From Anas platyrhynchos (taxonomy: Eukaryota > Chordata > Aves > Anseriformes > Anatidae): a stretch of 64,000 nt of DNA. Every line of letters starts with the position of its first letter. Within the stretch, counting starts at the first letter, position 1. The position numbers and the translations under genes are program-made. Shown here piece after piece: positions 42,380 to 54,255 of this stretch. The notes under the pieces are model-generated. The model was not told the DNA's origin. It worked only from the letters and a program-made list of their open reading frames with translations, and ran no database searches. The stretch covers positions 1,495,501 to 1,559,500 of the forward strand of contig NC_092602.1 in the NCBI RefSeq assembly GCF_047663525.1. Direction: 5' to 3'.

Positions 42380-43029
42380 AGGGGGCCCGGCTGAGGCGGG
42401 CCGAGGCGGTTGAAGCACGGAACGAGCGAGGGGGCGGCCGGGCCCTCACCTCACAGCCCCCACAGCCCGAGCACGGGCCCGGTGCTCCAGCCCCGGGCCC
42501 GGTTTACCAAAATCACCTGCAGACAGTACCGGGAGCGAGCCCACGGGCACCGAGGGGGCACCGAGGGGGTACCGGGAGCGCCCCCGGCCGCAGCCGGGCC
42601 TCGAAGGCCGCGCCCGGGGCTCTGAGGCGGCTCCGAGGGGGTCCCCGGGGCCGCCCCCCCCCCGCCCGCCGCCCCCGAGCCCGAGCCGGGCGCCCCGTGA
42701 GGCGCCGCGGGGCCGGCGGAAACCCGCGCCCCGCCGCTACCGTTCCGCCCCACCGCCGTTCCGCCCCCTCGCTTTCTCCCTGCACCCTCGCTGTATCACA
42801 GCTTAACCGCAGCGGGAGCGAGCGGCTCCGCGCCCCGGAGATGCCCCCGCGGGGGTCGGGCCGTGAGGCGAGGTGAGGCGGCGGAGAGGTGAGGTTGGAG
42901 GGGGGGGGGATGAGGAGGGGGTTTGGGGGCAGCCCGGACGGGTTTCGGGGGAGCACCGCACCGGAAGTGGCAGGGCCGGAAGTTCCTCGCCCCGGCGCTC
43001 CTGGGCCGCGGGGCAGCGCCGCGCCCTTC
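42380..43029. promoter_or_regulatory. Bidirectional CpG-island promoter of UBE3B and KCTD10
   Basis: Very GC- and CpG-rich interval between the first UBE3B coding exon and the KCTD10 start codon. It has repeated CCGCCCC Sp1-type boxes at 42,742-42,770, and two ETS sites CCGGAAGT at 42961-42968 and 42976-42983, about 50-70 bp before the KCTD10 ATG. A plausible donor for a non-coding UBE3B first exon, CTGCAG|GTGATT on the minus strand, sits at 42,517. Long C-runs at 42,654-42,663 make the UBE3B sense strand G-rich. Transcription start sites are not determined. Confidence 0.75.
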
Positions 43030-46000
43030 ATGGTGAGGGGGGAGCGGGGCCGGGACGGGAACGGGGACGGGAATGGGGACGGGGAGGGCTCGGGGAAGGG
43101 CTCGGGGAAGGGCTGGGGGTGTTGGGGAGGGTGGGCTTAACGCGGCTGGGCTCCCGGGATAACGGCGGGGTTAGGCCCAGCTGGGCCTCAGGCGGTGGGG
43201 GGGGGGGGGGGGGGGGCAGGGGATGAGGTGGGGAAGGGGCTGAGGGGCTGAGGGGGGGAGGGGGCAGGGAAGGGGCTGAGGGGGAAGAGAAGGGGCTGGA
43301 GGGGGTGGGAAAGGGCCGAGGGGGGTGGGAAAGGGCCGAGGGAATAGGGAAGGGTCCGTAGGGAGGCAGAGAAGGGGGCTGGGGGGGGAGTGAAGGGGCT
43401 AAAGGGGCAGGGAAGGGGCTGAGGGGGGAGGGAAAAGGCCAAGGGAATAGGGAAGGGTCCGTGGGGGGGGGAGGGAAGGGGCTGAGGGGGGTGGGAAGGG
43501 GCTGAGGGGGGCAGCGAAGGGGCTGAGGGAACAGGGAAGGGGCCAAGGAGGGGGAGAGGGGGGCAGGAAAGGGGGTGGGAAGGGGTTGAGGGGGGAGGGA
43601 AGGGGCTGACGGGGGTGGGAAAGGGCTGAGGGAATAGGGAAGGGGGCTGGGGGGGCAGGGAAGGAGCTAAAGGGGGTGCAAAGGGGCTGAGGGAACAGGG
43701 AAGGGGGAGAGGGGGGGAGGGAAGAGGCTGAGGGAACAGGGAAGAGGCTGAGGGGTCTCAGGGCGTGCAGGCTGTCAGCCCCCGGCGGTGGCTCCATGCA
43801 CTGGGGACTGCCCAGTTGTGAGTTGGGTTATTCATGAGGTATGAATTTAGGATTTAAAAGGTGTGAAGGGAACGAGCACGGCTTTTGGGGGAGGTCCTGG
43901 CCTCGCTGCCCTTCGCTCAGCCCTTCCCGGGCAGCTCGCTGTGCCCCCTCGGCTGCTTTCTGCCACCACCACGCAGGACCCAGCATCTGACACCTCCGAG
44001 AGCTCCTCGGGGAGGTTTAGGGCTGGGCACCACGTGGTAAAACCCGGTCTGAGCACCCCGACCCCCTTACCCGCAGGAAGAGATGTCGGGAGAAAGCGTG
44101 GTGAGCTCAGCGGTGCCGGCGGCCGCCACCCGCACCACCTCCTTCAAGGGCGCCAGCCCCAGCTCCAAGTACGTCAAGCTGAACATCGGCGGCGCCCTGT
44201 ACTACACCACCATGCAGACGCTGACCAAGCAGGACACGATGCTCAAAGCCATGTTCAGCGGCCGGATGGAAGTCCTGACCGACAGCGAAGGTAGGGGGGG
44301 GGCTCCAGTTCGCTGCCTCCTGCTGCAAACGGGTTCAAATGGGCTGGAGCAGGATTTAGAGGGGAGGGAGAAACGTCTCATCGCAGGCCTGGAGGTTTCT
44401 GTGTTTTATTAGTGTTAAAATTCTTCTTTTACACCCGAGGAAAGGTGTGGAGTAAACGATGTGTGTGGCTTAACCAGCTGGGGGGCACGGAGGAGCTGGC
44501 GGTGCTGTCAGGCCCGGGCTGGTGCTGGCATCTGAAAAACCAACCTGAAAACTCTCAGAGTGTGTGCAAAACGGTGAGGAGAGCGGGTGGGGAGCTGGGA
44601 GTTCAGGGCTTCGTGCATGGAAGCTCAGCAGGCAGCTTCCTCGCCTTGTTTCCTCACCTGAAACGCAGATAGAAAATCATTCACCTTAGAATTAACTGCC
44701 TGGCTAAAAGGTGGTGGGGTGGCGGCTGCTGGCACAGTTTGGGATCAGCGTTCCTGTGTTTTGGGGGCGTTACGGTTTAATTCAGGGCCCAGCTTTCTGG
44801 GAGCCTGCTGGTGTCCTGCCCCAGCCGTGTTTGTGCGCTCGGACACCCATCTAACAGCAGCTCCTGCCTGGCTGATGCTGTGGGCCTAAAACACCTCTCT
44901 CCTGATGGGTGAATTACCTGGAATTTGTTGTGGAGTGCCCAGAAAATGCTTGGCTGGGTGAATCGGGCTGAGCTCTGGGTGCCTGCGTGCAGAGCTGGGG
45001 CGGGACACGCGTAGGATTAGCAGGGCTCTGGCACTAAGCTGCCCCGGGGCAGGAGCAAGTGGATTTGGAGGAATAAAAAAAAAAAAAGCTTAGGAAAAAA
45101 AAAACAACAAAAACACACAACAAACAGCCACAAAACCCACCAGGCTCCTCTGAATATCCCCGTTTTAGCTGGAGGGGCTTGTGTTTTTGGGGGTGCTGAG
45201 AAGCTGCCTCGTGCTGCTGGAGCTGTGGAGGGCGGGCTCCGGCTGGAGGCACGGAGCTGGGCGCGTTCTGCCTCCTGTGGTGCTGATTCTGCTGCTGCCC
45301 GGGGTTTGATATCAAATATTTTCTCAAATATCCTGCCTGAGCTGTAAAATCCCGGGCTGGTTCTGCCCTAAATCCCGCTGTGTCTGTGTGGGCAGCTCGT
45401 GTGGTGTTAGGACCCCGAGGCTTCCTGCTCCGTACCCGAGGCTCTGCCCCCGCAGCAGCTCCTGCTTTATCTCCTGCTGCCCGGCGCGGCGCTGGGAACG
45501 GGGACAATAGGGGCAGGGCTGTCAGAGGAAACCCTTTATCAGAAACTCCTCAAAATGCTCCCAACCGGTCACACCCAGAGGCTGGCAGAAAACAAAGCGG
45601 CTCTCAGGAAGAGAAGCCAGATCTGGGGAGAGACTGGGAAAGAGCAGAGTCTGGCTGTGAGCTGGGGGCGTCGGTGCTGTGCTGCGTGCCCCCCTCTGTG
45701 TGGGGGCGTTCCTCAGACCCCAGTCCCTTTTCCCCAGCTCCTTCCCCAAGCTCAGCAGCTCCTGTACGCTGCTGCCTGCACTGGGGGGGGACAGAGGAGT
45801 TCCCTGCGGGGGTGGCAGGTGATTGTGTGCAGCCTGGCTGAGAAATTGTTCCTCCAGCTCACGGATAACGTATTCCTGCCCCGGTAACTGGATCCCAGCA
45901 TGTTTCTGTGGCACTGCAAGCAGAGCTGGCCTCAAAAGGCCCCCGCTGAGCCCCGCTACCTGGGCTCTGCGCAGCCCTCACCCAGCGGGGATTTCTTCCC

Positions 46001-49000
46001 GTGAGTCATCTTCATCTGGCTGCAGCTTCGCTCATTGGGTTAAAACACGAGGATTTCGTCAAAGCTGCTGCAGCAGCCACTTTGTGTTTTGCAATGCTGC
46101 TCGAAAACGCTTTCTCACCCCCCGCCCCGCCTGACAGTGAGCAATTCTTTGCTTTTGCCATCTGCAATCAGAAGGTGCAGCAGGTTTCTCCCCCTGTGCT
46201 TCCAAACGGGCTCCTTTCAGCCCTGGTTGTGTCGCTGTGCTGTGTTTGTCGGCCTGGATCAGGATTTTATTTCATTTCTGCCTCCAGTTCTGCCTCCAGC
46301 TTTCTGTTCTGTCACTGCAGCCTGCGGAGTTCCAGCTGGGAGCACACCTCGTGTTTCGTGTAGACAGCAGGGCGAGGAGGGAGCCTGCAGGAAATTTCCC
46401 GAGGGTGTCTCTGCTTTCCACAGAGCAGCACAAGGGGGACGTGTCGGCCTCCCAGACGTACCCAAACGCTGGGGTTTTAGCACTAATTCCACTCCCGCAG
46501 AAGGCGCGGGGTCTGCTTTAACCTCCTTGCCTTATTTGTCCAAAATATGACTCCTTCCCCACGAGCCTTTCCTCGCTGCATTCCTGAGCTGCAGCCCGCA
46601 AGCGGCCGCCTGCTCCTTTATGGAAACTCGCCGGTGTCTGGGCGTTGCGAAACGCCTCGCGGGGTCCGGCCCGTGTCAGGCAGCGAGAGGGGAGGCAGAG
46701 ATCCCCCTGCCAGCAGCTCAGCGCTGCAGAGCGGGTTGGTGTGGCTCTGTGGGGTCTCTCACCCCCTTCCCATCACACAGAGGTGCTGCTGAGCTGGGGC
46801 AGGGGCCGTCTGGGCTGTCCCACTCACGTGTTTCAGCTCGGCAGTTTGGGGCCGTTCTGCTCGTAGCTCACCTGGGGATTGCACAGAGCGGAGCTGTGTT
46901 GGCAGGGACAGGTCCCACGTCTGTGCTGCCTTTCTTTTTCTGACCTCTGGCACATCTGCTGGAGGTGGTGGTGGTCCTGACGTTGTGCTCAGGTGCAGGA
47001 ACCCACAGATGGCTCAGTCTGTGTGCGTGTAGCAGGGCCCTCAGAAGGTGAGAAAATAGCCAGGGGCTCCGTGAGCAGAGGCAGAACAGAGCTGGTTGCT
47101 TTGACAACAAGAGGAACTCGTTCCTCTCTAACAGGTAATCGTTTGTCAATAGCTGGGGAGCTGTGAGAAACGAGTGAGCCTCCTGCCTTGCTCCCATACC
47201 CGAGAAAAATGCAGGAGGGAGGCAGCAAGCCCCCCGTGCGAGTGCTGCTCCGCCTGGTGGCTCGAGCTGGGCAGGAGCCTGCTTGGTGCAGTGCTCCTGG
47301 GCCAGACTCGAGGTTTTTGGCCGCGTTGGCCTCTGTTGGACCGTGCTCTTCCCTTTCCCCCAGGCTGGATCCTGATCGACCGCTGCGGGAAGCATTTTGG
47401 GACGATCCTCAACTACCTGCGCGACGGTGCCGTGCCGCTCCCCGAGAGCCGCCGGGAGATCGAGGAGCTGCTGGCCGAGGCAAAATACTACCTGGTGCAG
47501 GGGCTGGTGGACGAGTGCCAGGCAGCCCTGCAGGTAGGTCGCACAGCTGGCTCCTGCTGTTTAATTACATACAAACCAATTAGTCCCTGCAATTCCCGAG
47601 CAGCTCAGATGGTCCCTGGGGGAAGCTGCCCCGCAGCTGGAGCGCCAGCTTGGTTCAGAACTGGGACCAGAAGTGGCTGCTCGGTGCCGTGTGAAGGCAG
47701 ATCACACGCTGAGCTTGCAGCTCTCCAGCAGTGGAACAGAATCTGCCCAGTGAATGCTGGTGTGCCTCAAGGTCTGTGTGCATTCAGCGTCCGTTTGCTT
47801 CTTGTTTCAGCAGAACAAAGATGCGTATGAACCCTTCTGCAAGGTCCCGGTCATCACGTCGTCCAAGGAGGAGCAAAAGCTGATCGCCACTTCTAATAAG
47901 GTGAGAGAGGCTGCGCCCGGGAGGGTGCTGGCCTGCTGCCCTTGGGCTTGCTTGGGATCTTGACCAAGTATTTAACAAATATTCTGTAACTGTTGAGCTG
48001 CAGAGCACTGGAAATCCACACCGGACTAAATATTTCTTCTAAATTAAAAGCCAAACGTTGCTCAGGCTGGGCCTGGCCGTGTCTTTCTCCACTTAAGCTG
48101 GTAAAATCGGTGTCGTTCTGCACAGGCTGCAGCAGAAGCAGGGCGGGTGCTGGGGGCTGGCAGATCTGCTGGGTTGTTCACTGGGAAATAACGCCAGATG
48201 CTTCCTTAGCTAAAGTGGATCAGTGACCCCTGCTCCTGTCCTGCTGGCTGCGGTAGGTAGAGGGGAGGGTGAGAACGAGTTAGGATTTAGGCACAGAAGA
48301 GGATCCTTCTCTGAGGATTGCAGGCCTTTTGCCAGCCAGAGCATGACAGTTCTGTGGGAACAACGAAATCCCACCGAGTCTGGGCCTGGTGGCATCATTT
48401 CGTGTTGCAGCTCCTCTGCTGTGTGGTCTCGGGCTGAGCAGGGACTCCAGTGCGTAGCGCGTGGCATGGAACTGATCTGTGCTTTGTTTCCTTTTACAGC
48501 CAGCGGTGAAGTTGCTATATAACAGGAGCAACAACAAATATTCCTACACCAGGTAAGCGACTTCAGCTCTTTGAAGTTGTCTGTAGACTGAATTCCACGA
48601 TACGTTTGCTCTGAGTTATCCACTGCAGTCCTGGAGACCTTCTTCAAACACCACCATGGTAGAGACGTAGGAAGTCAGAGGAAGCTGGGCGTGCAGGCCA
48701 ATAAATGCTCGCTGCCTGACCCCTTCTGTCCTGCCCCTAACGTGCTGCCTTCTTTGTCTCTCACAGCAACTCTGACGACAACATGCTGAAGAACATCGAG
48801 CTGTTCGATAAGCTCTCGCTGCGGTTCAACGGGAGGGTGCTGTTCATAAAAGACGTGATCGGAGACGAGATCTGCTGCTGGTCCTTCTACGGCCAGGGAC
48901 GGAAGATCGCTGAAGTCTGCTGCACCTCCATTGTGTACGCTACTGAGAAGAAGCAGACCAAGGTACGAGTGAACCCCTGAACGCTTCCAGCACTGGGCCC

Positions 49001-49769
49001 TTGGGCTGGCACCCTGACATCTGTTGCTTTTTGAATGCTCTTTTCATTGTCCAGCATCTCAATAGAACAATAAATTCCCATTCACAGTGAGAGCAGCACA
49101 GTGCAGCTCATCCTGGGGGTGTGTTGGGGGTGGGCTGCTGGGGTGCAGCACCTCACACGGGGCAGTTGTGATGTTCTGTGGTGTAGGCTCAATTCAGTTC
49201 TTGTCTTCAGGCAGACCCGTGCACTAACCCAAATTTGGTGGCCAGCCCTGTGTAAAGAGAGCTCCTGGTGAGCAGCAGCATCCCTTCCCTCTTCCTTTTT
49301 CCTTCTCCCAGGAGAAATTTGACTGAATCTGCCCTGTGAGTGGGACAGATCTGAAAATAAGACTTGCTGGGTCTCAGTGGCTGAAAGCAAATAACAAAAT
49401 GGAAACATTTGTGCTAGAAAGGATTTCTACAGCTAGTGTACAACTAAGAATTTTTTAAAAACAGAGAGGTATCAGGAGGAAAGAATGAGGTAACTCGGTG
49501 CCTGCAGCGACTGGCACTTGTTGACAGTGACCTTCTCTCTCGGTGGGCAGGTGGAGTTCCCAGAAGCCCGCATTTACGAGGAGACGCTGAACATCCTGCT
49601 GTACGAGTCCCAGGACGGGAGAGGACCTGACAACGCGCTCCTGGAGGCCACAGGAGGGGCAGCTGGGCGCTCCCACCACTTGGAGGAAGATGAGGAGCGG
49701 GAGCGCATCGAGCGCGTGCGAAGAATTCACATCAAGCGGCCGGACGACAGAGCCCACCTGCACCAGTGA
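43030..49769 (+). CDS. KCTD10: BTB/POZ domain adaptor KCTD10, complete in 7 coding exons
   Basis: Substrate adaptor of CUL3-RING ubiquitin ligases, related to TNFAIP1 and KCTD13, acting on RhoB and other targets and reported to bind PCNA. Exons: 43030-43032 (the ATG only), 44077-44290, 47364-47533, 47814-47900, 48500-48552, 48767-48962, 49551-49769. They join in frame to 313 residues, the same as human. The first coding exon ends exactly after ATG, and exon 2 continues with EEMSGESVV, as in the human protein. The BTB/T1 domain starts at [14 protein letters not shown] (about residue 33) and runs to about 133; the C terminus has an acidic-basic helix ([19 protein letters not shown]) and ends DDRAHLHQ. 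Exon 4 has a NAGNAG acceptor (47811 or 47814) that adds or drops one Gln. It shares a promoter with UBE3B and converges on MYO1H. Confidence 0.98.
43197..43770. repeat. Poly-G run and polypurine minisatellite in KCTD10 intron 1
   Basis: Begins with an uninterrupted run of 20 G at 43197-43216 and continues as roughly two dozen degenerate copies of units like GGGAAGGGGCTGAGG, spaced about 15-30 bp, up to 43,760. The purine strand is the KCTD10 sense strand. Such tracts form G-quadruplexes or triplexes and are hard to sequence, so exact length may be unreliable. Confidence 0.93.
44291..47363 (+). other. KCTD10 intron between coding exons 2 and 3
   Basis: About 3.1 kb of GC-rich intron with short A-runs at 45,075-45,103. 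Open frames such as 45,034-45,507 minus and 45,380-45,841 plus are low-complexity and unrecognised. No RNA gene or mobile element was seen. Confidence 0.55.
49069..49074 (+). terminator. KCTD10: Candidate intronic poly(A) signal in KCTD10
   Basis: A perfect AATAAA 107 bp after the end of exon 6, followed about 40 bp later by a strong G/T-rich tract at 49,112-49,133 (GGGGGTGTGTTGGGGGTGGG). Reading through the exon 6 donor adds five residues (VRVNP) before TGA at 48978-48980. Use of this site would give a 246-residue KCTD10 with an intact BTB domain and no C-terminal region. Confidence 0.35.
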
Positions 49770-52352
49770 GCGGCCCCACAGCCACCGGCTGCATGGGGCT
49801 GCCTGGGCAGCTCCTCTTCTCTTCAAACAAGTCTGTAAATTCCGTTTTTGTAACAAACTAGATTATTTGGGGGTATTTAAATGCAGTAGTTCTAGGACAG
49901 GAATAAGAAAGGTCACCGGGCGTGCGGTAGATGTGTGAGGCCCCGTTGAGCGTCGGGGGAAATGCCCTGAATTTTTAGCACTCTCGTCTTTTGCTCTTTT
50001 GTGGTTAGTGAGGAAGAAGGCTGGCTTCCTTTGGCTTTTGTAATTATCCTGCACTTTAAACCAAACCGACAGACAAACCCGACAGCAACAAAAGGTCAGT
50101 CAGCCGCCTGTCCTCCTTCCAGGCACTCCCTGGCCCTGTCTCCTCCCGGGCATTGCGATGTGGGAGGAACGTGGCCATCCGAGCACCGGAGCTGCTGCAG
50201 AGCTCCCTCTCCTCCAGGCCTGCAGGTGATAGGGTCAGTAGCTCGGGAGTGCCTCAGCACGGCTGCCAGCCCAACGAGAGCCACGTGCTGAGCACCGTGT
50301 GCTGAGCACCTCGTGCTGGCAGTGCCTGGCGTAGAGGGAGCCCTGCGTGGTGCTGGGCTGGGGGGAGCTGCCTGCAGCTCCCCACCACGCTCGGGGCCCT
50401 CTCCCCCAACGGTTTGGTGGAGCTGCTACAGCACGGAATTGTGGGGACCCAGCCCTGCTTTGTCGGTGCAGTGCTGGGGGGAGATGTTAAAATTCCTCCA
50501 GATGGAGGACCAGGAGCTAATTGTACCTGATGGCTTTTACTTGGGGGTGTTGCTGCCAGTTGGAGCTTAGAACTTCTGCCTGACCCCATACCTGTGCTAG
50601 GGAGCCTACTTCCATCAAATTACGGGTCAGGGAGCTGTGCTTTCTGTCCTGCTTTCACCACGGGTTAGATTTCATCGCAGGTCCAACCATTCCACGCCTG
50701 CCTCACGTAGGTTGGAGGCCAGCAGCCGTAGGTGGGTTCTGTGACTGATAGGGGAGCATTTTCTTGCACTGAGTACCACGGGGAGGAAAAGACGGTGGCC
50801 CAGAGGTGGCTGATCCTTGTTTGCCTTTATCCTGAGCATATTTCCAAGTCTCTTTGCAGAAATGGCAGCTGTGTGTGAAAGGGCGGAGCTGAAACGTAGA
50901 GAAAGCTGAATCGTCTCGCTTCCTGAGAGTAGTTCTCTATTATAAATGAGTGTCTTATCTACCTCCTAGTCTCGTGTTGCCTCGTGTGGAGTCAAGTGGC
51001 AATTATAGTGGTAGATCGTGTGTAATTCGATAGGATTGGATGCTGAAGGATAGTGAGAAGAGCAACGGCTGTAATGGTCAATGCAGCAAATCTTGGCAGG
51101 GAGAGAAACCAGCAGCAGCGAGTATTAAACTTCCAGGCAGGATGGCAGCCACCACAGCACTTTGGTTTATTCCATTATTTTTAACTCTTCATCTGGAATA
51201 TCAACTGGCCTCGACAGCCAGGTGTCTCACAGAGCAGCAGCTCTGTCTTTACATGGGTATTTGCTTCTGTAACCTTCGTGCTGCAAGGAGTCCTGCTCCC
51301 GCTCAGGGCTGCTGATGGCATCCTAACACCTCAAAAACCAAAGGTGTGGTCAGCATCACCAGCGATGTTTTATCTCCAGTTGCAGAGCAGCTGGCTGGGG
51401 TCTAACTGCTAAGGTTGAAGCCTTTTGTTTGTGTGGGTTACGCTTCTGGAGCATCGTGTAGGACTACAAGCTCATGGTTAGGCTGAATCTGTCTTTCTAG
51501 TAACCAAAGACTTTTCTAAATTACAGACACCGTCTGTGGCAGATGTGATTGTTGTTCCTGTCTCCTCTTATCTTTCTTCAGCTACTGATAAGTGAGAACT
51601 CAGCAGCGCCCAGCCCTATCAGTGTAGTTCAGCAGCTTCAGCCCTGTCCTTCCTACCCTGGGCTTCTGTTTTAAGCCGTACCTGCGTGTGCTGGCAGCAG
51701 TGCAGGCTGTGGGTTCGTACAAGTCCATAGTGCAGGTGGTTGTGAGGCCCCGGTGCCTCTCCCTTACCTTCCTCATGCGATAAGCTGGGGAGTGTGGAAG
51801 TAAAGTCCCCGGGATCGCTCTCTGGCACCGTGCACTTTGACACTGGTGTGTTGTGGGGCTGGTTGTGGGGGGCTGTAACAGGCCTACTGCCCTCAGGGGG
51901 GTGGGAGTGTCTGTGCTCTGCCCTGTTTTAAGCCTTTGTCTGACTCCTGCATCCCCTCAGCCCCCTCTTTATCTGGCTGTGGGGCCAGCAGGTGGCTCAG
52001 CACAGGGGCAGAGGAGCTTTGGGCAGTGGGGGCTGCTCAAACGCCATCCAGTCCCCTCCTGGGGTGCAAGAGCAGCTTTGGCTCCAGATGCTGAGCACCT
52101 GAGAGGTCACAGCTCTGTGATTAACCTCTCTGTAAATAGATGAGTAACTGGCTTCGGGATTTCCTCTTTCAGGCTTTGCAAACTATGTTCTTAAAAGATA
52201 GGGGATGATTTTTTTAATCTTTTACAGCTGTTTATTGTAGGCATTGCTTTAGTCACTCCAGGAGAGTCTGAGCAGGTTTCAGTTTTGGTATTGGATTATG
52301 GGCAGGCTCTGCTTTAACACACTCCAAACTGAACTAATTGCCCCAGCTGTGT

Positions 52353-52388
52353 AATAATGATGTTAATAACGATGTTAATAACGATGTA
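52353..52388. repeat. 12-bp tandem repeat, three copies
   Basis: Units AATAATGATGTT, AATAACGATGTT and AATAACGATGTA lie in direct tandem inside the KCTD10 3' UTR. The unit is short and recent-looking. Confidence 0.9.
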
Positions 52389-53133
52389 TTGCTGCCATGT
52401 GTTACAACAGCCTTTACCTACTGGCCACTTGTCCTTGCTTTGTTGAGACTTAATGAACAAAACCAGCTCCCACAGCTCCTTAATGCCATTGCACAAATAC
52501 TCCTAGCCCTTGAGCCTCTTACTTTAAATGGTTTTGCCACTACGGCTTTCGGGGGAAGTCAGGGTGCAGGGCAGCCACCCTGCTCACAAGCTGATGGAGT
52601 ACTGCATGGCATAAACGGTGCAGCCCTGCCTCCTGGGATTCGTGCACATTACTCTTCAGCACCCAACAAGAGCCCATAATACTGACAGGGTAAAGCAGGC
52701 TGAAGCCTTGCTCTTGGAGGTGATTTTAGTCCATTATAGAAATGCAGAAAAGCTTCAAAGCAGCAGCTTGTGATACGGTTAGGGGTGGACAGGACAGGCA
52801 AGAGTAACCCCCAGCCCCAAGCTAGCTAAGAACGTGTTTGCTCCCACCCCTTGGAACAGCTGTAGCTCCCCAAAGCAGCCACTCCTGTATTTGTACAGCC
52901 ACGTTCTGGAGCCCCCCCTGCTGCAGGACATCACCTGGTCAAAGTCTCCAAGCTCCAGTCTTACCTTTGTGCAAGGGGTGGGTGGAACCCTTTAGTCTTA
53001 ATGGAGTTGTTGTGTTTTGTGTTCTGTACAATCATTCCCTCCTATTTTGTACTTATACCCAAAAAAGCTTAAGATGGACTTCAGTGTATGGTTGATGTTT
53101 GCAATATGTACTTTTTTTTTTTTAATATGACAA

Positions 53134-53139
53134 AATAAA
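53134..53139 (+). terminator. KCTD10: Poly(A) signal of KCTD10
   Basis: Perfect AATAAA, preceded by a T-run and the AT-rich context usual for a strong distal site. Predicted cleavage at about 53,150-53,168, which falls on top of the opposing MYO1H signal. Confidence 0.8.
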
Positions 53140-53159
53140 TTAGAAGATATTTCATATTT

Positions 53160-54255
53160 ACATGGGAGTTGCTTTATTACTCATGTGAAGTTCAATGGCT
53201 AGCACGCTGTCCTCCGGGGCCATGGAGCTCAAAAGAACTTGTGGTAAAAACTACTACACATCATCCTTACCTAGCTGTTCATTTTACTTCCTGGTAACCT
53301 CATGGCCAAGTCACCGCTAATCTTGCTCTAAGGACTGCAGAATTCCAAGTCAGGGCTCCTTAGGCTGCAGTTTCAGCCTAGATCAAGCCAGTTTGCCTCA
53401 ACATGAGGCAGCAGAGTAAGTGCTACAACCAGATTGGCAGCACCACTGCAGCTTCCAGGCAGCAGCTGCCATAACACCCACCTTGAGGGAACAGGGATGC
53501 CTCCCCCACTCACAGAACAAGCAGAATCTCAGCTCTGATAGATACAAAACGTTCTTAACCAGCAGGGGACTTTTCTTCTGAACTGAATTACACCAAGGCA
53601 GCATGTCATCCCTCTTAAAAGGGAAGAATTTTGGTCATCTGTCACATTGCCACTCCCAGAGTCTCACTGCGCTGTGCATAGCTGCTTGCAGGGACAGGAA
53701 CAACCTCCCAGCCCCACAGCAGAGTAGACAAAGCAGCTTACCAAGATACCCTGATGCTGCATCAACTCAGAAGATGAGTGCCAGCCTTATTGCTACATTC
53801 AGACAAAGCTCTGCATGCTGCTTGAGAGAAACAACTTCATTCATCTGCATTTTACGTTCTTGTGATTAGTACAGTGACTTCAAGTAGAGCTTGGAGAAAC
53901 CTTCCATTCTCTCTGAATCCTTCCTGACTGGTCAGAGCTCTCAGCCTTAGGCTCTACGTGGTGCAGAGATCAACATTTTACAAGTGGAATTACAACTTTT
54001 TGTTTGAACATCTCCCTGTGACAGCATGTGACAAGCATCTATGCTTCCTGGAATGTTACAGCAAGGTAATGAGTTTTGATAAAACTGAGTAGTTTTAAGC
54101 TATAAAAAGGTGCCTAACAGACACAAGCAAACTCTCAAAGCACAGCAGCCCTATGGCATCATAGATTTCAGGGGAGATGCAGGTGCTGGTCTCATCCTGC
54201 AGGCTCCTTCCCGTTCCTAGCCCAGACAGGGACCAGAAACAGGAACTGCTTCTCA
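53160..54255 (-). other. MYO1H: MYO1H 3' untranslated region
   Basis: About 1.1 kb between the TGA at 54256-54258 and the minus-strand AATAAA at 53173-53178. No coding frame or repeat recognised. Confidence 0.6.
53173..53178 (-). terminator. MYO1H: Poly(A) signal of MYO1H
   Basis: AATAAA on the minus strand, the only perfect minus-strand hexamer between here and the MYO1H stop at 54,256. Predicted cleavage at about 53,143-53,163, overlapping the end of KCTD10. Confidence 0.65.

Larger units (their letters stand above)
49770..53155 (+). other. KCTD10: KCTD10 3' untranslated region
   Basis: Runs from the stop at 49767-49769 to the poly(A) signal AATAAA at 53134-53139, about 3.4 kb. No coding frame is recognised. 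ATTAAA at 51124-51129 is a possible proximal alternative end. A 12-bp tandem repeat lies at 52353-52388. Confidence 0.7.

Noticed and set aside
43028-43797. Proline/serine/leucine-rich minus-strand open frames of up to 172 codons
   Set aside because: Translation of the polypurine minisatellite in KCTD10 intron 1, antisense to the gene.
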